From positions 3,405,191 through 3,469,190 of the forward strand of contig NC_090613.1 of the NCBI RefSeq assembly GCF_004359215.1: 64,000 nucleotides of DNA. Direction: 5' to 3'. The notes beneath the pieces are model-generated. The model did not search any database, was not told where the DNA came from, and saw only the letters and a program-made list of their open reading frames with translations. The stretch is from Bremia lactucae. Taxonomy: Eukaryota; Oomycota; Peronosporomycetes; Peronosporales; Peronosporaceae. The number at the start of each line of letters is the position of its first letter. Positions within the stretch are counted from its first letter, which is position 1. Positions 11,495-21,730 of the stretch are shown here, piece by piece. Both the position numbers and the translations under genes were made by a program.

Positions 11495-11608
11495 GCGAAG
11501 AGGCGAGCGTACAGCGAAGAGGCGAGCGGACGGCGTAGAGGCGAGCGGACGGCGAAGAAGCGGGCAGACAGCGGAGAAGCGGGCGGACGGCGGAGAAGCG
11601 GGCGGAGG
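11495..11608 (-). repeat. Six tandem 19-bp units in the Gypsy-1 leader
   Basis: Six consecutive 19-bp copies of a GC-rich unit like GCGAAGAGGCGAGCGGACG, with 1 to 4 differences each. They directly abut the primer-binding site and form the 5' leader of the element RNA. Confidence 0.85.
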
Positions 11609-11625
11609 ACCGACAAGTGCTACCA
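11608..11625 (-). promoter_or_regulatory. Primer-binding site of Gypsy-1
   Basis: After a 2-base spacer, TGGTAGCACTTGTC follows the 5' LTR on the minus strand. TGG pairs with a tRNA CCA end. The same TGGTAGCAC box follows the LTRs at 40.9, 52.6 and 58.5 kb. A tRNA ending GUGCUACCA is implied, which fits an initiator tRNA-Met acceptor end (inference). Confidence 0.65.
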
Positions 11626-11627
11626 CT

Positions 11628-11877
11628 TGTCAGGAATGAGGGTAAATTACAAATGAATTAAAATTTGTTTAACTAACCGATACTTTTGGTATACTCCTTA
11701 AGGTATCGCCTATCCTAAATCTAATTCTTACTGAGTATCATCTCTCCTAATTGCGCAAACCTTTTACTTGTTTTTATTATGGCGCATATGTAAAATTGAA
11801 TTAAAGAAAATGAATGGTTTTAAAAGATAAACCGAAATGAGTGGTCAAGGGGCTCAGCAAGCTGACTGGTCCTTACA
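11628..11877 (-). repeat. 5' LTR of Gypsy-1
   Basis: 250 bp, TGTAAGGACCAGTC... to ...CCTGACA on the minus strand. Nearly identical to 6052-6301 apart from a small block near 11653-11670. Confidence 0.9.
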
Positions 11878-13173
11878 ATTTGCGTACTTGCTGAATGCCT
11901 CAATTTACACGTTCTACTACGGGGCGTTCTACGATGACTGTGAAGAAATTTCAGCTTTTAAGATTATGTGCATACTTCCCATTGTGTCAAGGATCTGTCC
12001 TCGGATCGAGATTACACTGAATTTGACCGTCAGATTATAGGCACAAGTGTGTCCAACTCCAGAAGGTCGTGAACGGATCTTCAGTTGATAGATCATTTGG
12101 CACGAAGCACTGAAGAATATTGCAACAGAAGCTAAAATGTACTTATATTGGTGGACATAAATCTGACTGTACAAAAAGTAGTTAAATAGCTCATAATGAC
12201 ATAAAGACAGCCTACATATGGCTTTCAAAGCTCGTGGTTTGAAAGCAGAAAAACATTTGTTCATCACATCCACAGCCATACCGAGTGTGCTTTAGATTTT
12301 CTAGAAGAATAACACACTTAAGGATAATATTTCGGCGAACAGTTAAAAAATTCGTTTTTCTTTGACAATTTTTTATCAGATATAAAATTGATGAAGCTAA
12401 ACCTTTTCTGAAACATTTCAGTATGCAGGAATGTGATCTTAAAATCATAATAAAATTGTAATCGTCAATAACATCATACCGTATAGATAGATAGTAACAT
12501 ATCACAAGTTTTTGCGTTCGAAATTATTTTGAATTATAACGTAAAGCTCACCTTAATAATGCAATGCAAGCGTCACAGTTGGATGTTGCGCTCTCTGCAG
12601 ACTTTATTGGAAGTTAAGAGCTATATAAACAAATTCCATCATAGCGGTGCTGTGCACAAAGCACTACATTTCTAGACGGCCTCTAGCCTATCAGCAATTC
12701 ATAGTATTTCTCCTAGTGTGACTTGTAGACTATATCACTCAACTCTTTCATTTAATGAAATTCATATAATCCAGTCTCACCCACCGATGGTTGCTACACC
12801 AATCACAGTATCTATAGCTTGGCGTAAAGAAACTTTAGCAAAGTTTTTGAAATGATTGCAAGTTTCCAGCTTTAAAATTTACATTATGGAAAATGTAGAG
12901 AATAAAAACGTGAAAAAGGAGATGCAAAGAAATGTGGTGGATCTGATGAGAAACGAAAAAGTTTTAGAAGCACGCAATATAAGAATGAAGTGTAACCTTA
13001 ATAATGATGGTGCGCAAAGAAAATGAGAGCTAGCAAAAGCTTTGTAGGGACAATAGAAGACTTCAGTCACAGATACTATTTCTTTAAAAACGTGCTGAAC
13101 AAAATTGCGAACCAAATTCACTTCGACAGCAAAACACGAATTTCTTTTAAAAGTTGATTTTTACTATTTAGCT
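11878..13173. other. Intergenic between Gypsy-1 and the gene island
   Basis: AT-rich. No transposon domain or RNA gene recognised. A 47-codon plus-strand ORF from ATG 12886 (MENVENKNVKKEMQ...) is lysine/glutamate-rich but has no recognisable relative and may be chance. Confidence 0.4.
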
Positions 13174-13585
13174 CTAAGAAGCAGGTCCAGCAGCCTGAGC
13201 CGATGCTGGCATGGACATACTTGGACGCACTCTGCCTATGGTGGTAGACACAAGTGCCGAAATGGAAAAGAAAAATGACATTGCAACTTGGGACGAGATC
13301 ATATCCTGTGGCTTTAAATTGACAAACGAGCAAATGCACAAAATAAGCGATACTGAAGCCATCTCTTTCCACTATGCATGCACTTTTGCATTAGCGTCAA
13401 CTGATAGGTAGATACTTTAACTGGGATGGAGAGCAAACCTTCGTTATAAAAGCGAGCAGGCCCAGCACGAGGGAGAGAAACGCGTACCAGTCACTGGGGG
13501 CGTCATCTGGATTAACTTGATTGCGCACGAACGGATGCAAGTCGCCAGGACGGCGCGGATCACCCTGCAAAATCTTGCTAGCCAT
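13174..13585 (-). CDS. Asterix-like ER membrane protein (WDR83OS / PAT complex type)
   Basis: Two exons, 13439-13585 and 13174-13371, joined across a 67-bp intron (GTTTGC...CATAG), give 114 residues, close to the about 106 of animal Asterix. The first exon carries the family hallmark DPRRP near the N-terminus and DDAPSDWYAF before the first membrane segment (about 34-48). Across the splice, FITK|WKEMASVSLILCICSFVN forms the second hydrophobic segment, followed by SSQVAMSFFFSISALVS as the third. Asterix and CCDC47 form the PAT chaperone that helps insert multi-pass proteins at the ER translocon. Without the intron the frame hits a stop, which supports the splice. It is minus-strand like the two genes upstream of it. 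Confidence 0.85.
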
Positions 13586-13719
13586 ACTTTTTTGTCAATA
13601 TAAGTTACCGCGTAGGAAAATGTGATAAATCGAAAAGAATTTCTGTAAAGATTAAAATTATAGAATCGAAAATCTGTAGCAAATAATGCACATGAATTTT
13701 GGTCAATGTAAAATTAGCT

Positions 13720-14030
13720 CTATTGCTGACGTTTTTCCCTTTTATATTTCGTTTTGGATCCAAAAAACAATTCGTTCATGTCCGATTCCTATAAATAAAA
13801 AGTAAATTAGGAAATAGCTTAGAAAGTAAGGCACAAAAACTTAAATAAAAAAGGCTTGAGGATGATAAATAAATAAATGTACTGATTTGTTGTCCCCCAG
13901 GGAACGCTATTACCAATCATCAAATATCGTAATTTAACGAAGACGTGCTCTTTTCAATGATTCAGGCCATGCTCACGTCTGCATGCGAAGCTAAAATTCG
14001 TAATTGAAGCTGCGTCTTCAGCCCCAACAT
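13720..14030 (-). CDS. Terminal exons of an unidentified small gene
   Basis: The minus strand holds a likely last exon, 13720-13788 (ESDMNELFFGSKTKYKREKR then QQ and stop), preceded by TTTATAG. Upstream an open stretch ends at 13977 with GAC|GTGAGC and encodes GYWLDIIQFTFIQMLGLKTQ followed by LQLRILASHAD. Joining them across a 188-bp intron keeps frame. An in-frame stop lies just before this exon at about 14050, so a further 5' exon or an AAAG acceptor near 14030 is needed. No family was recognised and the start is unknown. It lies between the Asterix and methyltransferase genes on the same strand. Confidence 0.35.
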
Positions 14031-14260
14031 TTGAATAAATGTAAATTGTATAATATCCAGCCAATAGCCAATCTTTGTTAATAATCACCACTGAGTTTAT
14101 GCAACTATTTTCACAATAATGTCAATCTTTTGGTAAAGTATCGATGCGTTATATATTTCTTCCTTCCGATTCCAGAGTCGGCAACAAAATTGATTCAAGT
14201 TCCATGAGTCAAATGCTTCTAACTGAATACGCAACGCTTACCTGATGTTTCGACGCAAAG

Positions 14261-15136
14261 CTATTCCTTTTCTAAGTCACCGAAGTCCTCCATACATTCG
14301 CCGAAACGCTCCGAGTGATAATTTGTGTACGTAAGGAACTGGTTTGACAATTTCGACTCAAACGTCGGCGTAAAGCCAGACGGCTTGAAGCCAAGATCAG
14401 CATAAATATCTTTGCGAAGTGTGCGCGCTGATTAAAGAAAAGAATTAGAAATAGAGCCTTTATAAAAATGAGCTTTCAACTGTACCAGTGATGAAGGTGC
14501 ACGGATTCAAGATCTTTTCCATATCATTTGAGACTAATTTGACGTCCTTTGCAAGCCAACGCATAGTGATAGCAAAGTTCCTCATACAGTTGACGTTCTA
14601 GGCACTCAACCGTATCAGACAGCGAACCAAGAGAATTCCTGCATAATAACTCACCAGATAAGGCGGGTCAACAAGCACGTAATCAAAATAATGATGGAAT
14701 TTTTCTGGCAAATTTGTAGGCTCATTGTAGTCATAAAATACAAAGTGTCCGTGATATTTTTCGTCGAAACGGCGGTCGTACTCGAACAGAAACACGTTGT
14801 CGCTGTTTATGGGCGACTCGCTTTCATTTTGAATTTTTAGAAAGTCGCGAAAGGCAGCTGGTGTACTCACAAACGCAATGCGTTTCTCTTTGCTTTGATC
14901 AATGGCCTCCTGTGCCAGCGCACGGCCAGTCTGGTCGTCATACCAGCTGCAGCTCAATCCAAGATGGCATTTAAAATAGTCGAAAAAGGAGAATGCGATG
15001 CCTAGAATACTCACAATTGCGAAAGGCGAAAATCTTCTGATACTGTTGCTTTTTGCTGTGTCTCAGTTGTATTGAGATGCGCTTGCAACGCTGCGAAAGT
15101 GTCTGCCGAGAGTTCGCTTGAGAGGAATGCTTCCAT
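14261..15136 (-). CDS. EEF1A lysine methyltransferase 1 homologue (N6AMT2/EFM5 type)
   Basis: Four exons, 15015-15136, 14655-14946, 14486-14597 and 14261-14427, with introns of 68, 57 and 58 bp (all GT..AG), give 230 residues, near the usual about 215. The first splice creates LSQFWYDDQTGRALAQEAI, matching the family's LSQFWYS block. Later come RIAFVSTPA, VFLFEYDRRF, FVFYDYNEP and the catalytic-type DPPY (residues 134-137), then NPCTFITGARTL, FTPTFESKLSNQF and TYTNYHSERF. Family members trimethylate a lysine of elongation factor eEF1A using S-adenosylmethionine, in the cytosol. The start ATG at 15136 gives MEAFLSSELSADTFAALQ, resembling the helical N-terminus. It is transcribed divergently from the Smr gene. 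Confidence 0.9.
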
Positions 15137-15577
15137 TACTTATTAAACAGTGTTTCGACCAATCGTGTGATTTAAAGTTGCTGGTAGCTTTATGTGAAGT
15201 TTAGAATTTAAATGAAATTGACTTGCAATTTTAGAAATATGAAAGGTGAAGTCGTTCTGGTAGCGATATTTTACATGACACATATATCGAACGGTGCAAT
15301 ATAATGATCAATCGCACATCTGCGCCAATCGACGATGCAATGGAAATTTATCTATTTCTTATGTAATTTGAAATATAAGTTATCCTAATTTTGTAAACAA
15401 AAAACTTGAGCAACTCGTGGTGTCGAGCAGAATCGGCGCTTTTTTGTTGCAACCATATAATTGTCATCTAAAAATGATTGTGGCATTGTACATTCGATTC
15501 TAGAGTCTTTCGTTGTTGGATGGCATAGTATTCTCTTTGAAAGGGTCTGTACTTTTCTTCATGTGAAAATCGAGTCA
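15137..15577. promoter_or_regulatory. Shared upstream region of two divergent genes
   Basis: 441 bp between the methyltransferase start (minus) and the Smr-protein start (plus). AT-rich, with no transposon sequence recognised; it presumably holds both promoters. No specific element could be named. Confidence 0.4.
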
Positions 15578-17711
15578 ATGCAGCTGCTAGAGACGTGGTC
15601 GACGCCACGACTGGAGGCTCTGGGTGTTGACGGAGTGTTCGCACCTTATATCGTAGGCATGCTTCCACCTCATGGGGGTGATGACAACGACCTCGAGGCT
15701 GCTAAAGATAATATCTACCAGGTCTTAATGGGCTGGCTGGCACCCGAGGACGAGGTACGGTCGCTCGTGCTTACATGCCGAAATCTCTGAAATCGGCACT
15801 TTATTTATAGGAATACGCACAAAAGTTTGTTGACGAATTAGTCGCAATGGCGGATAATCCCACACAGCTTGCCGACGCAGTTGTGGCTGCCACGACACTG
15901 GACAAGCGGATTGAAGACGACATTAATACTATGCTAGCCCAAGATGAAGAGCTCAAGGCGACAGCGCCTACATTTATACCACGCAAATTGCTTTCACCAG
16001 AAGTGGCTGAGTTTGTTCCCACACGCAGCCCCGAGACACCGTGTCGTGGGAATTTAAACCATTTCCAATCGGCGTCGACATCCTGTGTCTCTCCAGTACC
16101 GAGTGTGGAAAAAGACCAAGGTAATGAAGTGATTTGCAAAGACGCTGAAGACGACGACAGTATAGCAATGCAAGACGAAGACAGTTTCTTCTGGTCGGTG
16201 GCCTTTGAGGTATCGTAGTGGACGTTACAACGGGGACGTCGCTGCTTGGAGCGGTTTTTTTCTTCCTTCTGCTTGTATGCTTTCAAATTTTCGAAAAGCT
16301 AAGTATTTTTTGTGTTTTGGTTTCGTATTTTTATGAAACTAGTTGGTGAGCCATTTGCAATTGAAATTCCCCGACATGGACCCGCATCGATTGTGCGACC
16401 TCTTGCGTCTCGTGGGCCTCGATGTCGACAAGGCCCATGCAGTGATCAAGACGACGCTCGAGCGTGAATCGATTGGCACTGGACAAGTGTGTCGCCACTA
16501 TTTGCAGGGAGAGTGCCGACGCGCGGACTGCATGGTGCGTCTGTTGTTTGCCCAATGAGACGTGGCGGATCATGTGTGCTGTCTTAAATGCTCACGAGCG
16601 TCCGACTCGTGTGTGTGTCTTTCTCTCTCTCTCACGTTGGCTATAGTTTTTGCATGATACGGACAAGATTACGTGTCGCTTTTGGCTCCGTGGATCGTGT
16701 TTACAAGCCGAGGACTGCGTCTTTGCGCACGACTTTTGTGACTATTATACGATGGACGAAACTGCATTGGGCCAGCGCGATTACGACAGTGAAGATGAAA
16801 TGCATCAAACAAGCGCATTGCTTGATATTGACGCTGAAGAGATGTTTCCATCCTTACAGAGCGTTTCGTTGAAACAAAGCGCATCAGTGCCGTCAATAAG
16901 TCAAGAGCGCAAGAGTTTATTAAAGGCTTCGGCGAACGCGTACGAGTCGAAAGAAGATGCTGTGACGCATTTTACAATGAACTTTGCGCGTGCGGTGGCA
17001 TTGCAACCACTTCCTGCGCAGCCAATTGATTCAGATATGAGGAAGAATGGTCTGAAAATGGAGACATCACGACGAATGACGCCACCTTCGTGGCTACATT
17101 GCTACAAAGCAGAAAAAACGAGCGATAACATTCAGTGGGTATCTACCGGCCAGAGCGCCTCGAAACAGTATTTAAGGCTTCGTGAACAAGCTTATGACAT
17201 GGCTTGTGCTCGAAACAAGTGTTTTATGGGCGCGACACAAGCCTATCGCAAGTACGCTTTCGACTCTTTTTAGTAGTGTTCTTGCTCGTTTGAAGTATCG
17301 TGTTGTTTGTATGATGGCAGTGGAAACAAGGCGCTTGCGAAAAAGTTATCGACGGAAGGACACGAATACAATATAAAGATGAAGACGTTTCACTTTCTTG
17401 CCGCATCCGAGATTTTTGAATCACGAAATCCGCCAAATCAATTGTATATGGATCGAATGATGGATCTACATGGATTACACGTGGCAGAAGCTGTGGAATT
17501 GCTTGCCAAGATGCTGCCAAAATTTGCAGACGAAGGCGTGGATAGCATTTATTTGGTCACAGGTTCGGGCCACCATTCCAAGGGCCCGACGGGGAATTCT
17601 CGCTTGCTTCCAGCGGTTGAGCATTTCTTAGCAGGTGAAGGGTATCACTACACACCAGTAGCTGACGGAGCTGGCTTTGTCGGGATGCTGCTTGTAGAAT
17701 TGCTATGGTAG
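15578..17711 (+). CDS. PAM2, CCCH zinc-finger, DUF1771 and Smr domain protein
   Basis: Five exons, 15578-15754, 15811-16209, 16343-16534, 16647-17251 and 17321-17711, with introns of 56, 133, 112 and 69 bp (GT..AG), encode 587 residues. Residues 118-129 (KLLSPEVAEFVP) are a PAM2 motif, which binds the MLLE domain of poly(A)-binding protein. About 193-233 is a CUE-like helical segment. Two CCCH fingers follow: C242, C250, C255, H259, whose last residues are created by the third splice, and C266, C274, C280, H284. DUF1771 spans about 431-492 and a C-terminal Smr domain about 504-587 has MDLHGLHV and the TGSGHHS loop. This resembles plant CID5-7 and N4BP2-type proteins and suggests an mRNA-associated factor, possibly a nuclease in no-go decay. 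Intron 3 has a TC-rich tract. AATAAA follows the stop. Confidence 0.88.
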
Positions 17712-17718
17712 TCAAAGG

Positions 17719-17724
17719 AATAAA
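17719..17724 (+). terminator. Polyadenylation signal of the Smr gene
   Basis: AATAAA lies about 8 bases after the TAG stop, followed by an A-rich run near 17737. The next gene is convergent. Confidence 0.4.
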
Positions 17725-17857
17725 ATGACGCACTGAAAAAAAAAACGAATTGTTGGTACTTTTTAGAGGCAAAATTGAAATCAATGGAGCCTCCTGTGAA
17801 AGATTATGCATAACCTCCGCGATCGAATAGCCTGCAAGAATCGATGTTGTGTACCTT

Positions 17858-18724
17858 TTAGCTGTTGTCGCTATAGTCATGCATCTCCTTGACATCCTGG
17901 TGCACGACGTGCTTAAATCCTTCGGGTTTGAAGACATAGACATTGCAGAAACCACCACTGTACGCATCACGGTGCGTTGCGTGATAAATGGCGCGCTTGC
18001 CCAATTCGACGGCCTCATCATCCGTTAGATCCCAGCGCCAATTGGTGTCGAGGATGCCATACGCGTACGTGGATCCTGAACCGACACTAAACTTGGGCAT
18101 GACCTTGCTCGCAGGAATGCGTGAACCTTCGTCGTCTACGTAATACAGCACCGGTTTTCCGTCGTCATAGCCCATCATCATCATGCCAAGCGACATGCCG
18201 TAGCGCTTGTAATAGTTGCAAGTATTAGCAATGAGTTTAGATGCTGCACGCACGGAAATGCGGTGGCGATTACGTAACTCGTACATGCGACACTGTACCG
18301 CTAGATTACGTTGCCAGAATTGACAATCGGCAGCACCGCCAGCGAGGGTTGCGAGGATGTAATCGTTAATAGGATTCACCTTTTTCACTTGTTGCGATGC
18401 GACAAAGGGCCCCTGTGTCGAGCGGGAGTCCACGGCAACGACAATTCCACCATTGTAGATAAACGCCAATGTAGTTGTTCCTTTCGCAAATTTGAGAGAC
18501 TGCTCGTTATCGTCCGTGTACGCGACCTTGAAATGTTCGCGCGAGTACGCTGCCGGGTCCGAGACGGGAGGCAACATAAAGCCTGCGGCTAGCGCGTCAG
18601 GTGCAGCTGGAGTCAAGTCGTCGATAGCTGACATGTATGTGTTGGGCATCGCCCCTCCATAATTAAAGGAAGCACCACGACTGCCAGCGCGGAGGAAGTT
18701 TAGATTCACGATCGGGGCGCTCAT
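17858..18724 (-). CDS. PSMB5: 20S proteasome subunit beta type-5
   Basis: A single-exon gene of 288 residues counted from the ATG at 18724 (MSAPIVNLNF). The frame is open upstream to 18790, but the family propeptide fits the shorter start. The propeptide is removed before Thr83 in FAKGTTTLAF; that threonine is the N-terminal nucleophile of the chymotrypsin-like site. Mature Asp17 (in AVDSRS) and Lys33 (in QQVKKV) are present, as are LAGGAADCQFWQR, CRMYELRNRHRISVRAASK, FSVGSGSTYAYG and RDAYSGG. It assembles into the inner beta ring of the 20S core. It is convergent with the Smr gene, 146 bases away, and has a solo LTR about 200 bp upstream. Confidence 0.97.
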   Translation of the reverse strand: MSAPIVNLNFLRAGSRGASFNYGGAMPNTYMSAIDDLTPAAPDALAAGFMLPPVSDPAAYSREHFKVAYTDDNEQSLKFAKGTTTLAFIYNGGIVVAVDSRSTQGPFVASQQVKKVNPINDYILATLAGGAADCQFWQRNLAVQCRMYELRNRHRISVRAASKLIANTCNYYKRYGMSLGMMMMGYDDGKPVLYYVDDEGSRIPASKVMPKFSVGSGSTYAYGILDTNWRWDLTDDEAVELGKRAIYHATHRDAYSGGFCNVYVFKPEGFKHVVHQDVKEMHDYSDNS

Positions 18725-18924
18725 TTTGAGAGTTTTCAGACGCAAAGGATTTTTTAGATGGGGAGAAAATTGCCAAGATGTCGAGGACAATTTATTGTAC
18801 GCAATCTCATTTTTACGCTAATAAAAAATTAAACTTCTTAGCAATTTACAAAATGAAATTTTTATTTAAGTAGCATGACAAGAAGTATAATTAGCTGATT
18901 TACTTTTTGTGCATAGACAACTTA

Positions 18925-19410
18925 TGTAATGGGGCACACATCGGTTGGAGAACCGTTGTTGTGGTACATTTACTTTTTGGGTAAAATACCCTTTTATCTA
19001 ATTTTAAAATAGTTAGTTACTTAAATCCCATTTATTACGGGTAATAAATGTGGTCGCCGCCAGATATAAATCTGGCGGCCAAAATCTATTTTAATTAGCT
19101 AGGGTAAGGTTTTTAGATTTAAATAATTCAATAAAGTTCAGTTCCCCTTTTGATCTTAAAGCGTTAAGTGCCTTCCTAAGGCTTGCGCATTGATCTGTAA
19201 GATATAGAAGCCTTTCTAAGGTATATCCTCTTGGACACTAGTTGTCACTTGGTTTTATGAACCCCCTGAATCCCTTGAACTAGGATTCCTTAAGCTTTAA
19301 TAGCTTGTACGACTCTCTGAGTTGTTAAACCCATTACTTCAATAGAACTAAGTGACTCTCTGAGTCTGAAAGTCTTCCTCTGACTTTAGGAGCGAGGTAG
19401 CTCCGCTACA
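18925..19410 (+). repeat. Solo LTR of the Gypsy-E family with target duplication
   Basis: 486 bp beginning TGTAATGGGGCACACATCGG and ending CTCCGCTACA, flanked on both sides by ACTTA. It is homologous in inverted orientation to the 5' LTR at 52639-53123. A solo LTR with a matching 5-bp duplication means the element inserted here and then lost its interior by LTR-LTR recombination. It lies about 200 bp upstream of the beta-5 start codon. Confidence 0.9.
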
Positions 19411-19945
19411 ACTTATGTATGGGATTTCGGCCTTCACATTTATCAAAGTGTTTATATTCATTGATATATTTTACCAATGTAATTTGCTAATGGTAACGAG
19501 CCGAGTAGACCTTTATCCATAGGTTTAGTTTGAAAGGGAGTATCACGTACGGCGATCTATTGTCATATGCTTCCGGCAATAGTTCACCGTACCGATTATC
19601 TTAACACTATCACCAGCATGACTTAAAGCCCCTATCGGTTTTCCACAAAATTCGTTCCGCGGTACCGAACTTACAGTACTAGTTGAGGCTCGCGGTATTC
19701 ATGGAATACGAAGCTCCGTCTTACTATGGAGGCTAAATTCTCGGGTACGGTTCTGGGACCGATTATTGGTTCCAGTGTGGTCCTCAAGACGGGCCTTCAT
19801 CAAACCCAAATATCGCAGCTGTCTAAGGACAAAGTAGGGTTTATAAAACCCTTCGTAAACACATCATATATTTTCCGTGTCATCAGCTTTAGCCTCGCCA
19901 TGTCCGGATACGACCGTGAATTCCATAAAAGCAATGTATTAACTA
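19411..19945. other. No recognisable feature
   Basis: 535 bp between the solo LTR and the copia LTR. A plus-strand 83-codon frame from 19726 has no recognisable domain. No function assigned. Confidence 0.3.
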
Positions 19946-20134
19946 TAACAAAGCTCAACTACTTCTCTGTGGTGTAAAATGAAAGTAGCATTAAGAGTTA
20001 AACCACTTTTAAAATGAATGTATAAATTCCCTCATATTCTGGTCACTAAATCCAGATCATTCGAAGACCACTAACCATGCAAGTTGCCCTTTTCACGACA
20101 AGCACATCACTGTCGTAATTCGTGATCCTCTACA
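19946..20134 (-). repeat. 3' LTR of Copia-2
   Basis: About 189 bp, homologous to 24345-24535. It begins TGTAGAGG after a polypurine tract; the end at about 19946 is placed where the two copies stop matching. Confidence 0.75.
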
Positions 20135-20149
20135 CTCCCCTTCACTCTC

Positions 20150-20618
20150 GCGAAATCCACTTCCATCGCGTAGCCGCATCAATCGCGGAGCACCATGTGG
20201 CTACATCAGGTAATCAGCAAGCTGCATAGCTGACGGAACATGATTGAGCTGGATCTCATCTTGCTCAATGTGGTCTCGAACAAAATGCACCCTGATAGAT
20301 CTATGTGCTTAGCTCTTGGTGTAAATCCCTGATTCGTCGCAATATACTTATCGCCGACTTGTTGTCCATGTGCACCGTAGACACGTGACACTTAAATTTT
20401 TCAGAAAATAACAAATCCACATGACTTTTTGCGTAGCTAGTGTCAGAGCCATTTATTCCGCTTCAGCAGAAAATAAAGCCACCGAAGTTTGGCGCTTGCT
20501 TTTGTGTGCGACAACTGCACCTTCAACACATCAGACGTAGATCGACGAGTCTTCTTTTCGTTTTCCCAATTCGCGTCACAATATGCCGAAAGCATAATCT
20601 TTTTTGCCCGATTTCTTG
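20150..20618 (-). pseudogene. Copia-2 RNase H region
   Basis: The minus strand reads ...TPRAKHIDL..RVHFVRDHIEQDEIQL and NHVPSAMQLADYLM, the usual C-terminal end of copia RNase H, with stops. Further upstream SAYCDANWENEKKTRRSTSD corresponds to the ADWAG.DRKSTSG block. It is cut by the gap. Confidence 0.7.
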
Positions 20619-21009
20619 NNNNNNNNNNNNNNNNNNNNNNNNNNNNNNNNNNNNNNNNNNNNNNNNNNNNNNNNNNNNNNNNNNNNNNNNNNNNNNNNNN
20701 NNNNNNNNNNNNNNNNNNNNNNNNNNNNNNNNNNNNNNNNNNNNNNNNNNNNNNNNNNNNNNNNNNNNNNNNNNNNNNNNNNNNNNNNNNNNNNNNNNNN
20801 NNNNNNNNNNNNNNNNNNNNNNNNNNNNNNNNNNNNNNNNNNNNNNNNNNNNNNNNNNNNNNNNNNNNNNNNNNNNNNNNNNNNNNNNNNNNNNNNNNNN
20901 NNNNNNNNNNNNNNNNNNNNNNNNNNNNNNNNNNNNNNNNNNNNNNNNNNNNNNNNNNNNNNNNNNNNNNNNNNNNNNNNNNNNNNNNNNNNNNNNNNNN
21001 NNNNNNNNN
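20619..21009. other. Assembly gap (391 N)
   Basis: Unknown bases. The flanks are copia RNase H and RT sequence, so the gap should contain the RT C-terminus and the RT/RNase H connection. Apparent long frames across it are not real evidence. Confidence 1.
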
Positions 21010-21730
21010 AAATGCTCTAACAATTCCTTGAAAATCGTGTCCGCCTCTGCATCTGACTTGCATCTAATGAGAAAGTCGTTTATATTCAAGACTATGTTGT
21101 GGGTGGCTTATTGTTTGCATGATTGCGTCGATCAAAAAGACATCTGTCTGCTCGACAATGTCCGAAGCCATGGCAGAAAACACAAAGCATGTTTTCTTTT
21201 GCCAAACCGCAGCCGCTTGATTTAAATCTAATAGACTGCGCCACAGTTTGCACATCATTCAAGGTGCAATCTTGCTGGTTGCAATCTTGAATTTCAACTT
21301 CATGGCGTGTCTCCATGAAAACGTCTTTCAACTAAATTACCATTCAAAATGATGTTTCCACGTCAGATTGGCGGATTACATATTGCAAATATGCTGCAAC
21401 AAAAAGACAAAACACACGAATCGCTTTTGAGCATGGGACAGGTGAATATGTGTCGAAGTAATTAAAACTATGCGTTTGCAGGTATCCGAGGGCAACCAAA
21501 CGCGCTTTGTAACGAAAAATTTCATCGTTTTCATCGAACTTGTGCTTTAATACCCACTTGTGACCTATGACCTTGACAACTGGAGGATGGTGGACAGCGT
21601 CCCATGTGTTGAGCCTTTATCTCTGCTTGAATTGCTGCTTTCCAATTTTCTGCGCCCAGTGATTGCAACGCCTCTCGTAAATACATAGGTACATCAGTAG
21701 CAGAAAGCAAATTTCGTAATTGTCAACACA
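21010..21730 (-). pseudogene. Copia-2 reverse transcriptase
   Basis: On the minus strand, GHKWVLKHKFDENDEIFRYK is followed by ARLVALGYLQTH, YFDTYSPV, and near 21040-21090 NINDFLIRCKSDAEADTIF, where the family has YVDDFLI; the catalytic box is therefore destroyed (INDF). Several frameshifts. Confidence 0.75.

Larger units (their letters stand above)
6052..11877 (-). mobile_element. Gypsy-1, chromodomain Ty3/gypsy retrotransposon
   Basis: A near full-length minus-strand gypsy of 5.8 kb. The two LTRs (6052-6301 and 11628-11877) are almost identical, so insertion was fairly recent. Flanks are ATTTC on the left and ATTTG on the right, a probable 5-bp target duplication with one change. The order is leader with minisatellite, small ORF, gag, CCHC, protease, RT, RNase H, integrase, chromodomain. 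A few frameshifts break it. Confidence 0.9.

Noticed and set aside
12886..13029. 47-codon plus-strand ORF MENVENKNVKKEMQ...
   Set aside because: No relative, splice context or promoter seen; AT-rich low-complexity composition makes chance likely.
15461..15577. Upstream extension of the Smr protein start
   Set aside because: The extension begins with a TTG, and the other in-frame Met is inside weak sequence; ATG 15578 gives the better N-terminus.
18725..18790. N-terminal extension of proteasome beta-5 by 22 residues
   Set aside because: Sequence (MSSTSWQFSPHLKN...) does not look like the family propeptide; the second Met at 18724 fits better.
20440..21225. Long open frames spanning the N gap at 20619-21009
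   Set aside because: They are open only because unknown bases contain no stops; same for frames across 37143-37845.
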